The notes beneath the pieces are model-generated. The model did not search any database and had not been told where the DNA came from. It was given only the letters and a program-made list of their open reading frames with translations. The position numbers were made by a program, and so were the translations under genes. This document shows positions 8,805 through 17,873 of a DNA stretch of 64,000 bases, one piece after another; the stretch's first letter is position 1; each line of letters starts with the position of its first letter. Source of the stretch: Streptomyces sp. A012304 (lineage in GTDB: Bacteria; Actinomycetota; Actinomycetes; Streptomycetales; Streptomycetaceae); NCBI RefSeq assembly GCF_026008495.1, contig NZ_BQUN01000013.1:33521-97520 (forward strand). Direction: 5' to 3'.

Positions 8805-8981
8805 TCCTCCGCCCCCTGGCGTGGCCGGCCGCGGCGCGCGGGCTGGCCCCCCAGGGCGCGCGGCGGTTGCTGGTGTGACTGCTGTTGCTGTGTGTGGCTG
8901 CTGTGACTGGTGACTGTTCTGACCTTTGTGACCGAGTCGCCGCAGGCTAGCAGGCAGCTGTGACAGTGCCGTCGAGGGGCG

Positions 8982-11441
8982 TCATTCGGCTTCGGCCGGG
9001 CGGGGCGGCTGTGCCGGAGGGGCGTTCAGGCGGTCGAGGAGCGGCTGGAGTTCCGCGCGCAGGCGCAGCAGCTCCTCGTGGCGGGTGAGACCGGGTTCGA
9101 CGGGGCGGAAGCGGAGCAGGGCGGGCGTCCAGTCGTCGGTGAAGTGGACGGCTGCGAGCAGCGCGGGTTCCCGGAGGCCTTCGGGCACGTCGGCGGGCGG
9201 TGCGGCGGGCAGGCGGAGGGGGTGGGGGAGGGCGGCGAGCGCGGTGTCGGCGGCGGCGCGGAAGGCGTCGTAGGCCTCCTCGGCGTTCTCCGTCGTGGGC
9301 AGGAGGAGGAGCAGCCGGTGCGGCGGGACGAGGCGGACGGCTTCGGTCAGCTGCCGAAGCGTGTCGGGGGCGGTGCCGCAGGCGGGGAACAGGACGAGGT
9401 GGGCCAGGGGGAGGGCGGTGGTGAGGGTGGCCTGCCAGGTGGCCGACGGGAGGGGGAGCCGGGCCAGGCCGGGAGGCGGAGGCGGCCCCTCGACGCAGGA
9501 GGTGACCCGCAGCGTCGCCGTGGGGGAGAAGACGGCGTCCAGGTCGTCGTCGAGGGGGCCCGACCAGACGGAGGCGGGCGGACCGTCGTCGGACCGGGGG
9601 CGGAGGTAGAGCGTGTACGGAGTCCGCCGCAGGTCGGACGGGACGCGCGGACGCTGGTAGATCTGGGCCACCTGCCGGAAGTCCCGGACCGCGCCGGTCA
9701 ACAGCCATGACGCCGGCAGGGCGACCCCCGCCGTGTACGGGAGGGCGTGGCCGGCGACGCGCCCCTGGACGACGGCGATGACGGCACCGATGCCGCAGCC
9801 CAGGACGCCGGACAGGCGGACACAGCCCCGCAGGAAGAGTTGCACCGGTGTCCGCCCGGGCGCCCGCTGCCACTCCTCGACCCGCAGGACGTCCGCCCGG
9901 ATGCTCATGAGCGAGAACCGTCCCGGAACGGTGCTGGTGTGGATCCGTACCAGCCGCAGGCGCCGGGGCTGCCACGGACGGCGGCGCGGCGGGGCCTCCA
10001 CATAGGCACCGGTCTCGTCCCGGTGCCGCAGTCCGACCCAGAGGCGGAGGCCGAACCGGCCGGGCCAGCGCCCGACACTCCGGGTGACGATGCGCTCGCC
10101 CAGGAACGGGTAGGCCGCACCCGTCTGCTCGCCGCCCTCCCGGCGGGGCAGCCGGACCTGCACGTCGGACCGGCTCACGTCGTGTGCGGAGGTGGCGATC
10201 CGGGCCGCGGTCAGCAGCGAGTACACGAACGTCCCGCACAAGGCCGCCCTCTCCGACACCAGGAGGCGGTCCCAGTTGGGGATCAGGGCGAGCCAGATGA
10301 GCAGGCCGTAACCGAGGACCAGGAGGGCGGCGAGGTGCCAGTGCCAGCGGAACCTCGTGGGACGCACCGTCTCGCCGGGCAGTGAGCGCTCCACCGTGTC
10401 CAGGAAGGGGTCGACCACGGTCCGGACCGTCGCCTTCCAGCGGGCGCGCTGGGTGGCCCCGGGCTGGGCGGTGGGGTCGAACGGCGTGAGACGCGCCCTC
10501 CAGTGATCGTCGAAGTGGACGACTCCGCGGACCGGGAAGCCGTCCCGCAGCTTGGCGGGACGGCTCAGCCGCGGGTACTCGGGGAGGGCGGGCGCCGGGG
10601 GCAACACGGTGATCTCGGCGTTCTCGGCGTTCTCGGCGGTCTGGGCGGTCCGGGCGTTCTCGGCGCGCAGCCGGGCGCCCCGCCGGGCGAAGTGCTCGCG
10701 GGCCCCGGCGCGGAACCGCTCGTAGCCCGCGCGTTCGTCGCAAACCACGAGCAGCAGCCGGGAGGGCGGCAGGAGGCGTACGGCCTCGGTGTACTCCCAC
10801 AACGTGCCCGCGGCCCTGGACGCGTCCCGGCCGGCGGCCGCGACGAGCACCACCAGCCGGGCCCGTCGGATGGCCTTGCTGACCTCCCCCTTCCAGTCCT
10901 CTCCGGCGTCGGGCAGATAGAAGCGCCGGGCACCGGGCAGCGGATAGGGCTCCCCCGGGCGGCCGACCGCGACCACCTGGCCGAACCGCCAGAACAGCCG
11001 CACGAGCCGGTCCTCCCAGGTCTCGTTCCGATCGGACTCCGAATACGCGAAGTAACTCGCCAGCGAACTCGCGATGTTGCCGCCGCCGGGACGGTCCGTG
11101 TGGAACAGCACGCCGTCGACTCCGAACGGGCGCAGATACAGGACGTATCCGTGCTCCTCCAGCGGTTCGTCGGCGCTCAGGCGGGTGCGCATGCGGGCGA
11201 CCATGTGCTTGCCCGCGGTCCTGTTCACGCCGACCGCGTACACCAGGCTGACGGGAGCGAGAACCGTCAGCGCCACCACGTACCAGGACGCCGAGCCCCG
11301 CTCCAGGCTCCCCGCCAGCCAGAAGGGGATCACCGAGAGGGTGATCCCGGTGGAGATCCCCATCCAGCCACCGATCACCCCGAACAGCCTGGGCCTGCGA
11401 ACCTTGGCCAGGAACTCACGCTCGTCATGACGCCGCGTCAT
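8982..11441 (-). CDS. Large membrane protein with two TIR-like (LYLRPF) modules
   Basis: The 819-residue protein (start MTRRHDEREF) is an internal duplication. Module 1 has two membrane helices (about 20-75), then YVLYLRPF at 99-106, QVVAVGRPGEPYPLPGARRFYL, ARLVVLVAAAG, and GTLWEYTEAVRLLPPSRLLLVV with W215 and E216. Module 2 has two helix pairs, then YTLYLRP near 608 and TLRQLTEAVRLVPPHRLLLLLP near 692, where the WE pair is lost. Such LYLRxF modules look Rossmann/TIR-like to me; that is inference. The frame remains open upstream to 11519, but those codons lack the strong third-position GC bias, so I start at 11441. There is no clear operon partner and the function is unknown. Confidence 0.65.
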   Translation of the reverse strand: MTRRHDEREFLAKVRRPRLFGVIGGWMGISTGITLSVIPFWLAGSLERGSASWYVVALTVLAPVSLVYAVGVNRTAGKHMVARMRTRLSADEPLEEHGYVLYLRPFGVDGVLFHTDRPGGGNIASSLASYFAYSESDRNETWEDRLVRLFWRFGQVVAVGRPGEPYPLPGARRFYLPDAGEDWKGEVSKAIRRARLVVLVAAAGRDASRAAGTLWEYTEAVRLLPPSRLLLVVCDERAGYERFRAGAREHFARRGARLRAENARTAQTAENAENAEITVLPPAPALPEYPRLSRPAKLRDGFPVRGVVHFDDHWRARLTPFDPTAQPGATQRARWKATVRTVVDPFLDTVERSLPGETVRPTRFRWHWHLAALLVLGYGLLIWLALIPNWDRLLVSERAALCGTFVYSLLTAARIATSAHDVSRSDVQVRLPRREGGEQTGAAYPFLGERIVTRSVGRWPGRFGLRLWVGLRHRDETGAYVEAPPRRRPWQPRRLRLVRIHTSTVPGRFSLMSIRADVLRVEEWQRAPGRTPVQLFLRGCVRLSGVLGCGIGAVIAVVQGRVAGHALPYTAGVALPASWLLTGAVRDFRQVAQIYQRPRVPSDLRRTPYTLYLRPRSDDGPPASVWSGPLDDDLDAVFSPTATLRVTSCVEGPPPPPGLARLPLPSATWQATLTTALPLAHLVLFPACGTAPDTLRQLTEAVRLVPPHRLLLLLPTTENAEEAYDAFRAAADTALAALPHPLRLPAAPPADVPEGLREPALLAAVHFTDDWTPALLRFRPVEPGLTRHEELLRLRAELQPLLDRLNAPPAQPPRPAEAE

Positions 11442-11572
11442 CCGGTCATTACCCCAGATGAGTGACCATATGCCAATAGGGTGAGCAACCATCAGATCAT
11501 GGACATGCGTTCGTCGCATCCCGCTGCGACACCGCCGCGTCGCAAGGGGCGGGAGGTCCGTAAGGTGCGCCT

Positions 11573-11944
11573 ATGAGCATCATCGGGGTCGGTATCGACG
11601 TGGCCGAGATCGACCGGTTCGCGGCGTCGCTGGAGCGGACGCCCGGGCTGGCGCAACGGCTGTTCGTGGAGAGCGAGTTGCTGCTGCCGAGCGGTCAGCG
11701 GAGGGGGCCGGCCTCACTGGCGGCGCGCTTCGCGGCGAAGGAGGCGCTCGCCAAGGCGCTGGGGGCGCCGGCGGGGCTGCTCTGGACGGACGCGGAGGTA
11801 TGGGTGGAGGACAGCGGACAGCCCCGGCTGCGGGTGCGGGGGACCGTCGCCGCGCGGGCGGCCGAACTGGGCGTCCAGTCCTGGCACGTGTCGCTGAGTC
11901 ACGACGCCGGAGTGGCTTCGGCGGTGGTGGTGGCGGAGGGGTAG
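11573..11944 (+). CDS. acpS: Holo-[acyl-carrier-protein] synthase
   Basis: AcpS transfers 4'-phosphopantetheine from CoA to the serine of acyl carrier proteins. The 123 residues show the two family signatures: [12 protein letters not shown] at the N-terminus, whose Asp binds Mg, and [13 protein letters not shown] around 55-67. The C-terminus has [19 protein letters not shown]. Length is normal for the family. It is the first gene of a co-directional acpS-nnr pair (22 bp gap), an arrangement I recall as standard in Streptomyces. It connects functionally to coaA, since both act on CoA. Confidence 0.96.
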   Translation: MSIIGVGIDVAEIDRFAASLERTPGLAQRLFVESELLLPSGQRRGPASLAARFAAKEALAKALGAPAGLLWTDAEVWVEDSGQPRLRVRGTVAARAAELGVQSWHVSLSHDAGVASAVVVAEG

Positions 11945-11966
11945 GAGTGGGGGTAGGGGTAGAGCC

Positions 11967-13400
11967 ATGCGTACTGCCTACTGTGTGGACACCGTCAGGG
12001 CCGCCGAGCGGGAGCTGATGGCTCGGCTTCCGGAAGGGGCGCTCATGCAGCGGGCCGCCGCCGGGCTCGCCGCCGCCTGCGCGGACCTGCTGGGCCGGGT
12101 GTACGGGCGTCGGGTCGTGCTGCTGGTCGGCAGCGGGGACAACGGCGGTGACGCCCTGTACGCGGGAGCACGGCTGGCCCGGCGCGGGGCCGGCGTGACG
12201 GCCGTGCTGCTCGCGCCCGGGCGGACGCACGCCGGCGGGCTGGCCGCGCTGCGGCGGGCGGGCGGCACCACCGTCGCGCCCGACGCGGCCGAGGCGCCCG
12301 TGCGGCGGGCCGACCTCGTCGTCGACGGCATCGTCGGGATCGGCGGCAGAGGCGGGCTGCGGCCGGACGCCGCCGCGCTGGCCGCCGTCGCCGAGGAGTC
12401 CCGGGCCGCCGTGGTCGCCGTCGACCTGCCCAGCGGGGTGGAGGCGGACACCGGTGAGGTGCGCGGCGCGGCCGTACGGGCCGATCTCACGGTGACCTTC
12501 GGGACGCACAAGCCGGGCCTGCTGATCGATCCGGCGCGGGAGTACGCCGGGTCGGTGCGGCTCGTCGACATCGGCCTCGAACTGCCCGCCGAACCCGAAC
12601 TGGAGGCCTTGCAGCACGCCGACGTGGCGCGCCTGCTGCCGGTGCCGGGCGCCGAGAGCGACAAGTACCGGCGCGGGGTCGTCGGGATCGCCGCCGGGTC
12701 GGCGCGCTATCCGGGGGCCGCCGTGCTGGCGGTGGCCGGCGCGCTGCGGGGCGGCGCGGGGGCCGTACGGTACGTCGGGCCCGCCGGGGACGCCGTCCTC
12801 GCGCGCTTCCCCGAGACCCTCGTGTCGGACGACGGGCCCCGGCGGGCCGGTCGGGTGCAGGCGTGGGTCGTCGGGCCGGGGGCCGGGGACGACGCCGGGG
12901 CCGTGGCGGAGGTGCTGGAGACGGACGTGCCCGTGCTGCTCGACGCGGACGGGCTGCGGCTGGCGGAGGTCGACGCGGTGCGGGGGCGTACGGCGCCGAC
13001 GCTGATGACACCGCACGCGGGCGAGGCGGCCGCGCTGCTGGGCGTGGCGCGCGAGGAGGTGGAGGCGGCCCGGCTGGCCTCCGCGCGGGAACTGGCGGCA
13101 CGGTACGGGGCGACGGTGCTGCTGAAGGGGTCCACGACCGTGGTGGTGGGCGCGCGGGGCGGGGCCGCCCGGGTGAACTCCACCGGCACACCCTGGCTCG
13201 CCACGGCCGGAAGCGGTGACGTGCTGTCGGGGCTGGCCGGATCGCTGCTGGCGGCGGGCCTGTCGGCCTTGGACGCGGGCAGCGCGGGAGCGTATCTGCA
13301 CGGGCTCGCCGGGCGGTTCGCGGCGGACGGGGCACCGGTGGGCGCACATGACGTGGCGTCGGCTGTGCCGGGGGCGTGGCGGGACGTGCTGCGGGGGTAG
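11967..13400 (+). CDS. nnr: Bifunctional NAD(P)H-hydrate epimerase / ADP-dependent dehydratase
   Basis: This metabolite-repair enzyme restores NAD(P)H from its hydrated forms. The N-terminal half (1-210) is the epimerase domain, with LLVGSGDNGGDALYAGARLARRG and DLVVDGIVGIGGRGGL. The C-terminal half (about 225-477) is the ribokinase-like dehydratase, with KYRRGVVGIAAGSARYPGAA, TPHAGEAAALLG, LKGSTTVV and the catalytic loop ATAGSGDVLSG. The 477-residue length fits the fused YjeF/Nnr family. It lies just downstream of acpS. A GC-rich inverted repeat follows the stop, before alr. Confidence 0.94.
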   Translation: MRTAYCVDTVRAAERELMARLPEGALMQRAAAGLAAACADLLGRVYGRRVVLLVGSGDNGGDALYAGARLARRGAGVTAVLLAPGRTHAGGLAALRRAGGTTVAPDAAEAPVRRADLVVDGIVGIGGRGGLRPDAAALAAVAEESRAAVVAVDLPSGVEADTGEVRGAAVRADLTVTFGTHKPGLLIDPAREYAGSVRLVDIGLELPAEPELEALQHADVARLLPVPGAESDKYRRGVVGIAAGSARYPGAAVLAVAGALRGGAGAVRYVGPAGDAVLARFPETLVSDDGPRRAGRVQAWVVGPGAGDDAGAVAEVLETDVPVLLDADGLRLAEVDAVRGRTAPTLMTPHAGEAAALLGVAREEVEAARLASARELAARYGATVLLKGSTTVVVGARGGAARVNSTGTPWLATAGSGDVLSGLAGSLLAAGLSALDAGSAGAYLHGLAGRFAADGAPVGAHDVASAVPGAWRDVLRG

Positions 13401-13509
13401 GGGCGCCGGCCGGGCGCCCTGCCCCCCGGGGAGCGGTCGGCTCGGGGCCGGGGGAGGGGCGCGGCACGGCTCTTAGGGGGTGTTCGAGGGCTCTGAGACA
13501 CTGGGCGCG

Positions 13510-14706
13510 ATGAGTGAGACTGCACAGCCGCCCGCCGCCGCGTCGCCGCGTGCCCGCGCCGAGATCGATCTGTCCGCGCTGCGGGCCAACGTCCGGGCCC
13601 TGCGCGCCAAGGCGCCGGGCGCGGCGTTCATGGCCGTGGTCAAGGCCGACGGATACGGCCACGGCGCGTTCCCGTGCGCCCGGGCCGCCGTCGAGGCGGG
13701 CGCCCCCTGGGTCGGCACCGCCACGCCCGAGGAGGCCCTGGCGCTGCGCGCCGAGGCCGGGCTGCCGGACGACGTCAGGATCATGTGCTGGCTGTGGACG
13801 CCCGGCGGGCCCTGGCGGGAGGCCGTCGAGGCCGGTCTGGACGTGTCACTGAGCGGGATGTGGGCCCTGCGGGAGGTCGTCGAGGGCGCCCGGCTCGCCG
13901 GGCGGACCGCGCGCGTGCAGCTCAAGGCCGACACCGGCCTCGGGCGCAACGGCTGCCAGCCCGCCGACTGGCCGGAACTGGTCGCCGAGGCGCTGCGGGC
14001 TGAGGCCGAGGGGCTGGTGCGGATCACCGGGCTGTGGTCGCACTTCGCGTGCGCCGACGAGCCCGGCCATCCGTCGAACGCCGCCCAGCTCTCCCGTTTC
14101 CGCGAGATGGTGGCGTACGCCGAGCAGCGGGGCGTGCGGCCCGAGGTGCGGCACATCGCCAACTCCCCGGCCACGCTCACCCTCCCGGGGTCCCACTTCG
14201 ACCTCGTCCGCCCGGGTGTCGCGATGTACGGGCTCACGCCGAACACGCAGATCGGCTCCCCGGCCGACCTGGGGCTGCGCCCGGTGATGACGCTCGCCGC
14301 CTCGCTCGCCCTGGTCAAGCACGTCCCGGGCGGACACGGCGTGAGCTACGGCCACCACTACACGACCCCCGGCGAGACCACCCTCGGCCTGGTCCCCCTG
14401 GGCTACGCCGACGGCGTCCCCCGCCACGCCTCCGGGGCCGGCCCGGTCCTGGTCGGCGGCAAGTGGCGGACGGTCGCGGGGCGGATCGCGATGGACCAGT
14501 TCGTGGTCGACCTCGGCGGCGACGAGCCCGAGGAGGGCACGGAGGCGGTGCTCTTCGGGCCCGGCGACCGCGGCGAGCCCACCGCGGAGGACTGGGCGCA
14601 GGCCGCGGGCACCATCGGGTACGAGATCGTCACGCGCATCGGAGCGCGCGTTCCGCGCGTCTATGTGGACGAGGGCCACACCCTCCCTTCGGACGGGTCC
14701 CGGTGA
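13510..14706 (+). CDS. alr: Alanine racemase
   Basis: This PLP enzyme interconverts L- and D-alanine for peptidoglycan. The 398 residues carry AVVKADGYGHG with the PLP-binding lysine K45, an RVQLKADTGLGRNG segment, the HIANSPAT stretch, and GVSYGHHYTTP with the second catalytic base tyrosine. The C-terminal beta domain follows (VGGKWRTVAGRIAMDQFVVDL, GYEIVTRIGARVPRVYVDE). The start is the ATG giving MSETAQPPAA; a longer frame from 13480 is possible but would only add a poor leader. It lies in a run of cell-wall and t6A genes transcribed in the same direction. Confidence 0.96.
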   Translation: MSETAQPPAAASPRARAEIDLSALRANVRALRAKAPGAAFMAVVKADGYGHGAFPCARAAVEAGAPWVGTATPEEALALRAEAGLPDDVRIMCWLWTPGGPWREAVEAGLDVSLSGMWALREVVEGARLAGRTARVQLKADTGLGRNGCQPADWPELVAEALRAEAEGLVRITGLWSHFACADEPGHPSNAAQLSRFREMVAYAEQRGVRPEVRHIANSPATLTLPGSHFDLVRPGVAMYGLTPNTQIGSPADLGLRPVMTLAASLALVKHVPGGHGVSYGHHYTTPGETTLGLVPLGYADGVPRHASGAGPVLVGGKWRTVAGRIAMDQFVVDLGGDEPEEGTEAVLFGPGDRGEPTAEDWAQAAGTIGYEIVTRIGARVPRVYVDEGHTLPSDGSR

Positions 14707-14860
14707 ACTTCCGTCGCTGAGCGCGCCACGGAGCGCGACCCCTGTGAAGGTACGTATGCGTGGGCATGCGTTCATGTGAACGAGGAACAACAAGACGGAC
14801 GACCCGCCGGTGGGGCAGTGCCCGTGGCACCATCCGGCACCCGGTGAAGAGGAGCGGTTC

Positions 14861-16114
14861 GTGAGCGAGAGCAGTGCGGAGGCAGTGGCGAGTGCCGCCT
14901 CGGCGGCCGTCGCCGCCTCCGCCTCGGGGGCGGCTGGAGGCTGGCGCCGGGCGACCGGTATCGCCGGCGCCGCGATAGGCGTGCTCGCCGCGGGCGCCGC
15001 GGCCGGGGTCGCCCTGGAGCGGATGACCGTGGGCCGCGGCATGCGGGCGAAGGCCCGGCTCGCCCTCGACGCGGCAGGGCCGTACGGCGCGCTGCGCGGC
15101 ACCCCCGGCAGGGCACCCGCCGACGACGGCACCGAGCTGTACTACGAGGTCGACGACGTCGAGCCGGAAGGCGGCCCGGCACCCCGCCGACGGCGGCTCT
15201 TCGGCCGCAAGGCACCCCTGCCCGTCACCGTCGTCTTCAGCCACGGCTACTGCCTCAGCCAGGACTCCTGGCACTTCCAGCGGGCGGCCCTGCGGGGCGT
15301 CGTACGGACCGTGCACTGGGATCAGCGCAGCCACGGGCGGTCGGCGCGCGGGGCCGCCCAGCTGCGGGACGAGACGCCGGTCACCATCGACCAGCTCGGG
15401 CGCGATCTGAAGGCCGTCATCGACGCGGCCGCGCCCGAGGGGCCGATCGTGCTGGTCGGTCACTCGATGGGCGGCATGACGGTGATGGCGCTGGCCGCGC
15501 AGTACCCCGAGCTGATCCGCGAGCGGGTCGTCGCCACCGCGTTCGTCGGTACGTCGTCCGGGCGGCTCGGGGAGGTCAACTTCGGGCTGCCGGTCGCGGG
15601 CGTCAACGCGGTGCGGCGGGTGCTGCCGGGCGTGCTGAAGGCGCTGGGGCAGCGGGCGGAGCTGGTGGAGAAGGGGCGGCGGGCCACCGCCGATCTGTTC
15701 GCCGGGATCATCAAGCGGTACTCGTTCGCGTCCCGGGACGTCGACCCGGCGGTCGCCCGGTTCGCGGAGCGGATGATCGAGGGCACGCCCATCGACGTGG
15801 TCGCCGAGTTCTACCCGGCCTTCACCGACCACGACAAGACCGAGGCGCTCGCCTGCTTCCAGGACATGCCGGTGCTGGTGCTGGCCGGGATCGGTGACCT
15901 GGTCACGCCCAGTGAGCACAGCGAGGCCATCGCGGACCTGCTGCCCGAGGCCGAGCTGGTGCTCGTGCCGGACGCCGGGCACCTGGTGATGCTCGAACAC
16001 CCGGAAGTGGTCACCGACCGCCTCGCTGACCTGCTCACCCGCGCGGGTGCCGTGCCCGCAGGGGCTACGGTGGGTGGTTATGGAAGCACCAGCAGCACCG
16101 CACAACCCGGCTGA
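14861..16114 (+). CDS. Alpha/beta hydrolase with N-terminal membrane anchor
   Basis: This is a 417-residue protein started at a GTG that has GAGGAG placed 8-12 bp upstream. Residues about 30-50 (ATGIAGAAIGVLAAGAAAGVALE) form a membrane anchor or signal segment. The alpha/beta hydrolase fold follows: oxyanion-hole region VVFSHGYCLSQDSWHFQ, the nucleophile elbow GHSMGGMT, a helical cap around RRVLPGVLKALGQRAELVEKG, and the acid and His parts VLVLAGIGDLVTPSEHSEAI and LVPDAGHLVMLEHPE. Its substrate is unknown. It sits between alr and tsaE and its end overlaps tsaE by 35 bp, so translation may be coupled. Confidence 0.85.
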   Translation: MSESSAEAVASAASAAVAASASGAAGGWRRATGIAGAAIGVLAAGAAAGVALERMTVGRGMRAKARLALDAAGPYGALRGTPGRAPADDGTELYYEVDDVEPEGGPAPRRRRLFGRKAPLPVTVVFSHGYCLSQDSWHFQRAALRGVVRTVHWDQRSHGRSARGAAQLRDETPVTIDQLGRDLKAVIDAAAPEGPIVLVGHSMGGMTVMALAAQYPELIRERVVATAFVGTSSGRLGEVNFGLPVAGVNAVRRVLPGVLKALGQRAELVEKGRRATADLFAGIIKRYSFASRDVDPAVARFAERMIEGTPIDVVAEFYPAFTDHDKTEALACFQDMPVLVLAGIGDLVTPSEHSEAIADLLPEAELVLVPDAGHLVMLEHPEVVTDRLADLLTRAGAVPAGATVGGYGSTSSTAQPG

Positions 16115-16592
16115 GACCGAGCTGATCGTCAACTCCCCCGAACAGATGCGGGAGTTGGGCCGCCGCCTGGCCAAGCTGCTGCGCGCCGGCGACCTCGTGA
16201 TGCTCAGCGGGGAGCTCGGCGCGGGCAAGACGACGCTGACTCGTGGGCTCGGTGAGGGGCTCGGGGTCCGGGGGGCCGTCACCTCCCCGACCTTCGTGAT
16301 CGCCCGCGTCCATCCGTCCCTGGGGGACGGTCCGCCGCTCGTCCACGTCGACGCCTACCGGCTCGGCGGCGGGCTCGACGAGATGGAGGACCTCGACCTC
16401 GATGTGTCGCTGCCCGAGTCGGTGGTCGTCGTGGAGTGGGGCGAGGGCAAGGTCGAGGAGCTGGCCGACGAGCGGCTCCAGGTCAGGATCCACCGGGCGG
16501 TCGGGGACACGACGGACGAGGTGCGGCAGGTGACCGTCACCGGTCTGGGGGAACGGTGGGCGTCGGTGGATCTGGGCGTGCTGGTGGCCTGA
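16080..16592 (+). CDS. tsaE: tRNA threonylcarbamoyladenosine ATPase TsaE
   Basis: TsaE is the ATPase of the bacterial t6A machinery that works with TsaB and TsaD on tRNAs reading ANN codons. The 170 residues contain the Walker A motif GELGAGKTT, SPTFVIARVHPS, the VHVDAYRL stretch and VVVEWGEGKVEEL typical of the family. I start at MEAPAAPHN (16080), preceded by GGGTGG. The start lies inside the end of the hydrolase gene. Its partners tsaB and tsaD follow 1.3 and 2.4 kb downstream. Confidence 0.94.
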   Translation: MEAPAAPHNPAETELIVNSPEQMRELGRRLAKLLRAGDLVMLSGELGAGKTTLTRGLGEGLGVRGAVTSPTFVIARVHPSLGDGPPLVHVDAYRLGGGLDEMEDLDLDVSLPESVVVVEWGEGKVEELADERLQVRIHRAVGDTTDEVRQVTVTGLGERWASVDLGVLVA

Positions 16593-16683
16593 GGGCCGGA
16601 TGGGCATCGGATGAAGGTTCCGACAAGACGTCGGCAAGATGTTGCGTTCGGTGTCTCGCGCGTGGTCACATGGTATCCAGTCT

Positions 16684-16705
16684 GTAGTTAGGTGTACCTA
16701 ACTAC
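16684..16705. promoter_or_regulatory. 22-bp near-perfect palindrome (probable operator)
   Basis: The arms GTAGTTAGGT (16684-16693) and ACCTAACTAC (16696-16705) are perfect inverted copies separated by GT. It lies 27 bp upstream of a 61-codon gene. There is no T-run and a loop of 2 cannot fold as a normal RNA hairpin, so a protein-binding operator is more likely than a terminator. The binding protein is unknown. Confidence 0.65.
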
Positions 16706-16732
16706 GCCCGCCCCGGTCCTCAGGAGGCGTCC

Positions 16733-16918
16733 ATGTCGGCCACCGAGCCCAAGGTCGAGGTCCAGCCGCGGCCGTTCGTACTCGCCGGGGTGTCCATGCG
16801 TGACCTGCTGGCGTCCTGCGCGGCGGCGGACGCCGTGTCCCGGCCGCCGCGTGCGCCGGAGTCGCCGGCGGCGGTGGAGCAGCGGGTACGGCGTCGGCGG
16901 CACCGGGAAGCCGCGTAG
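16733..16918 (+). CDS. Small conserved-looking protein, 61 residues
   Basis: The frame reads MSATEPKVEVQPRPFVLAGVSM, continues RDLLASCAAADAVSRPPRAPE, and ends in a very basic tail VEQRVRRRRHREAA. A CAGGAGGCGTCC sequence gives a good ribosome site just upstream. Codon use shows strong third-position GC. I do not recognise the family. The segment has one predicted helix (residues 18-32) and a disordered basic end that could bind nucleic acid or membrane. It is directly preceded by a 22-bp palindrome, so it is probably a separately regulated gene rather than part of the tsaE transcript. Confidence 0.6.
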   Translation: MSATEPKVEVQPRPFVLAGVSMRDLLASCAAADAVSRPPRAPESPAAVEQRVRRRRHREAA

Positions 16919-17159
16919 CGCGTAGGCCGCGCGGCCGGTGTCGGAGGCGTTGGGGTTGGGCGCGTGGCCCGGTGGGCGGGGTCGGTGCTGGGGGCTTGGT
17001 CGCGCGGCCCGGCGCTGACGGGGTGCCGCCCGCGCCCACCCGTGCCGCCCTGGGCGGCACGTATGCCCGCGGCTTGCGGATACGCGTGGCCGTGGGTCGG
17101 CGGCGGGCGTGCTCGCGGGTTGCGGATGTGCGTGCTCGCGGCTTGCGGATGGCTGGGGG
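16919..17159. other. Intergenic stretch with degenerate GC-rich repeats
   Basis: This 241-bp interval separates the 61-residue gene from the convergent L,D-transpeptidase-like gene. It contains repeated CGGCTTGCGGAT and CGGGTTGCGGAT words near 17070-17150. I see no gene or clear terminator in it. Confidence 0.5.
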
Positions 17160-17708
17160 TCAGGGGGTTACCACGACGCGTTGGCCGATGGTGGCGAAGG
17201 TCCACATCGCGGCGCCGTCGGGGCGGGATTCGCGAATGCCGCCGGTGCGCGGCTTCGGGGTCGTGGGCCGGGTCGTGCCGTCCACCGCCGCGCTGAAGCC
17301 GATGGCCACGCCGTCCACGTCGGTGAAGCGCACCACGTGCTCCACGGGCGTGCCGTCGGTGCCGATGACGGAGCTGGAGCGGGACGTGACGGCGTAGCTG
17401 CCCGGCGTGGGGTCGACGCTGCCGGGGGTGACCGCGAACGTCCGCTGCACCTTGCCGCTGTCACCCACCAGCCACACCCGGTCGGCCCCCACCGAGTACA
17501 CGACCCGCCGGCCCGAGCCGGAGCCCGCCGGCGGGGCGACGGACCGCGCCTGGTCCCGGGAAACCTGCTGCCCGGCCGGGGACGCCTGGGCCCGCGCCCG
17601 GCTGAAGCCCTCGGGTGCCTTCGCCGACGCCTGGAAGGCCAGGTACGCGACCGCCGTGAGGGCCCCCGCGGTGAGCCCGGCCACCATCATCGAGCTGCTG
17701 CCTGCCAC
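17160..17708 (-). CDS. Degenerate L,D-transpeptidase-like membrane protein
   Basis: This is a 182-residue protein started at GTG with AAGGTGG upstream. It has one N-terminal membrane segment (residues 7-26) and then a YkuD-like domain: RRVVYSVGADRVWLVGDSGKVQRTFAVTPG, TPGSYAV, GVAIGF, and a C-terminal TGGIRES followed by GQRVVV. In active YkuD enzymes these last positions read IGIHG and S-x-GCIRM. Here the histidine position is S139 and the catalytic cysteine position is G157, so cross-linking activity is not expected. It may bind peptidoglycan. It is divergent from tsaB, with 165 bp between them. Confidence 0.72.
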   Translation of the reverse strand: MAGSSSMMVAGLTAGALTAVAYLAFQASAKAPEGFSRARAQASPAGQQVSRDQARSVAPPAGSGSGRRVVYSVGADRVWLVGDSGKVQRTFAVTPGSVDPTPGSYAVTSRSSSVIGTDGTPVEHVVRFTDVDGVAIGFSAAVDGTTRPTTPKPRTGGIRESRPDGAAMWTFATIGQRVVVTP

Positions 17709-17873
17709 CGGCGCCCACCTTTTCGTCCCATTTACGTGCGTTACGTCCGTTTCGCGGTGACGTTAGCAGTCGGCGGTGCGTCGGCCGGGGCGGCCGGGCG
17801 GGGAGGTCGGCCGTGTCGGGTCACCGCCGCCGCGGGCGTCCGGCATCCGGTCGGGGAGCCGTAGGCTGTTGGC

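Noticed and set aside
16684..16705. DtxR/IdeR-type iron box
   Set aside because: It contains TTAGGT and ACCTAA but lacks the central consensus, and no iron gene is nearby.
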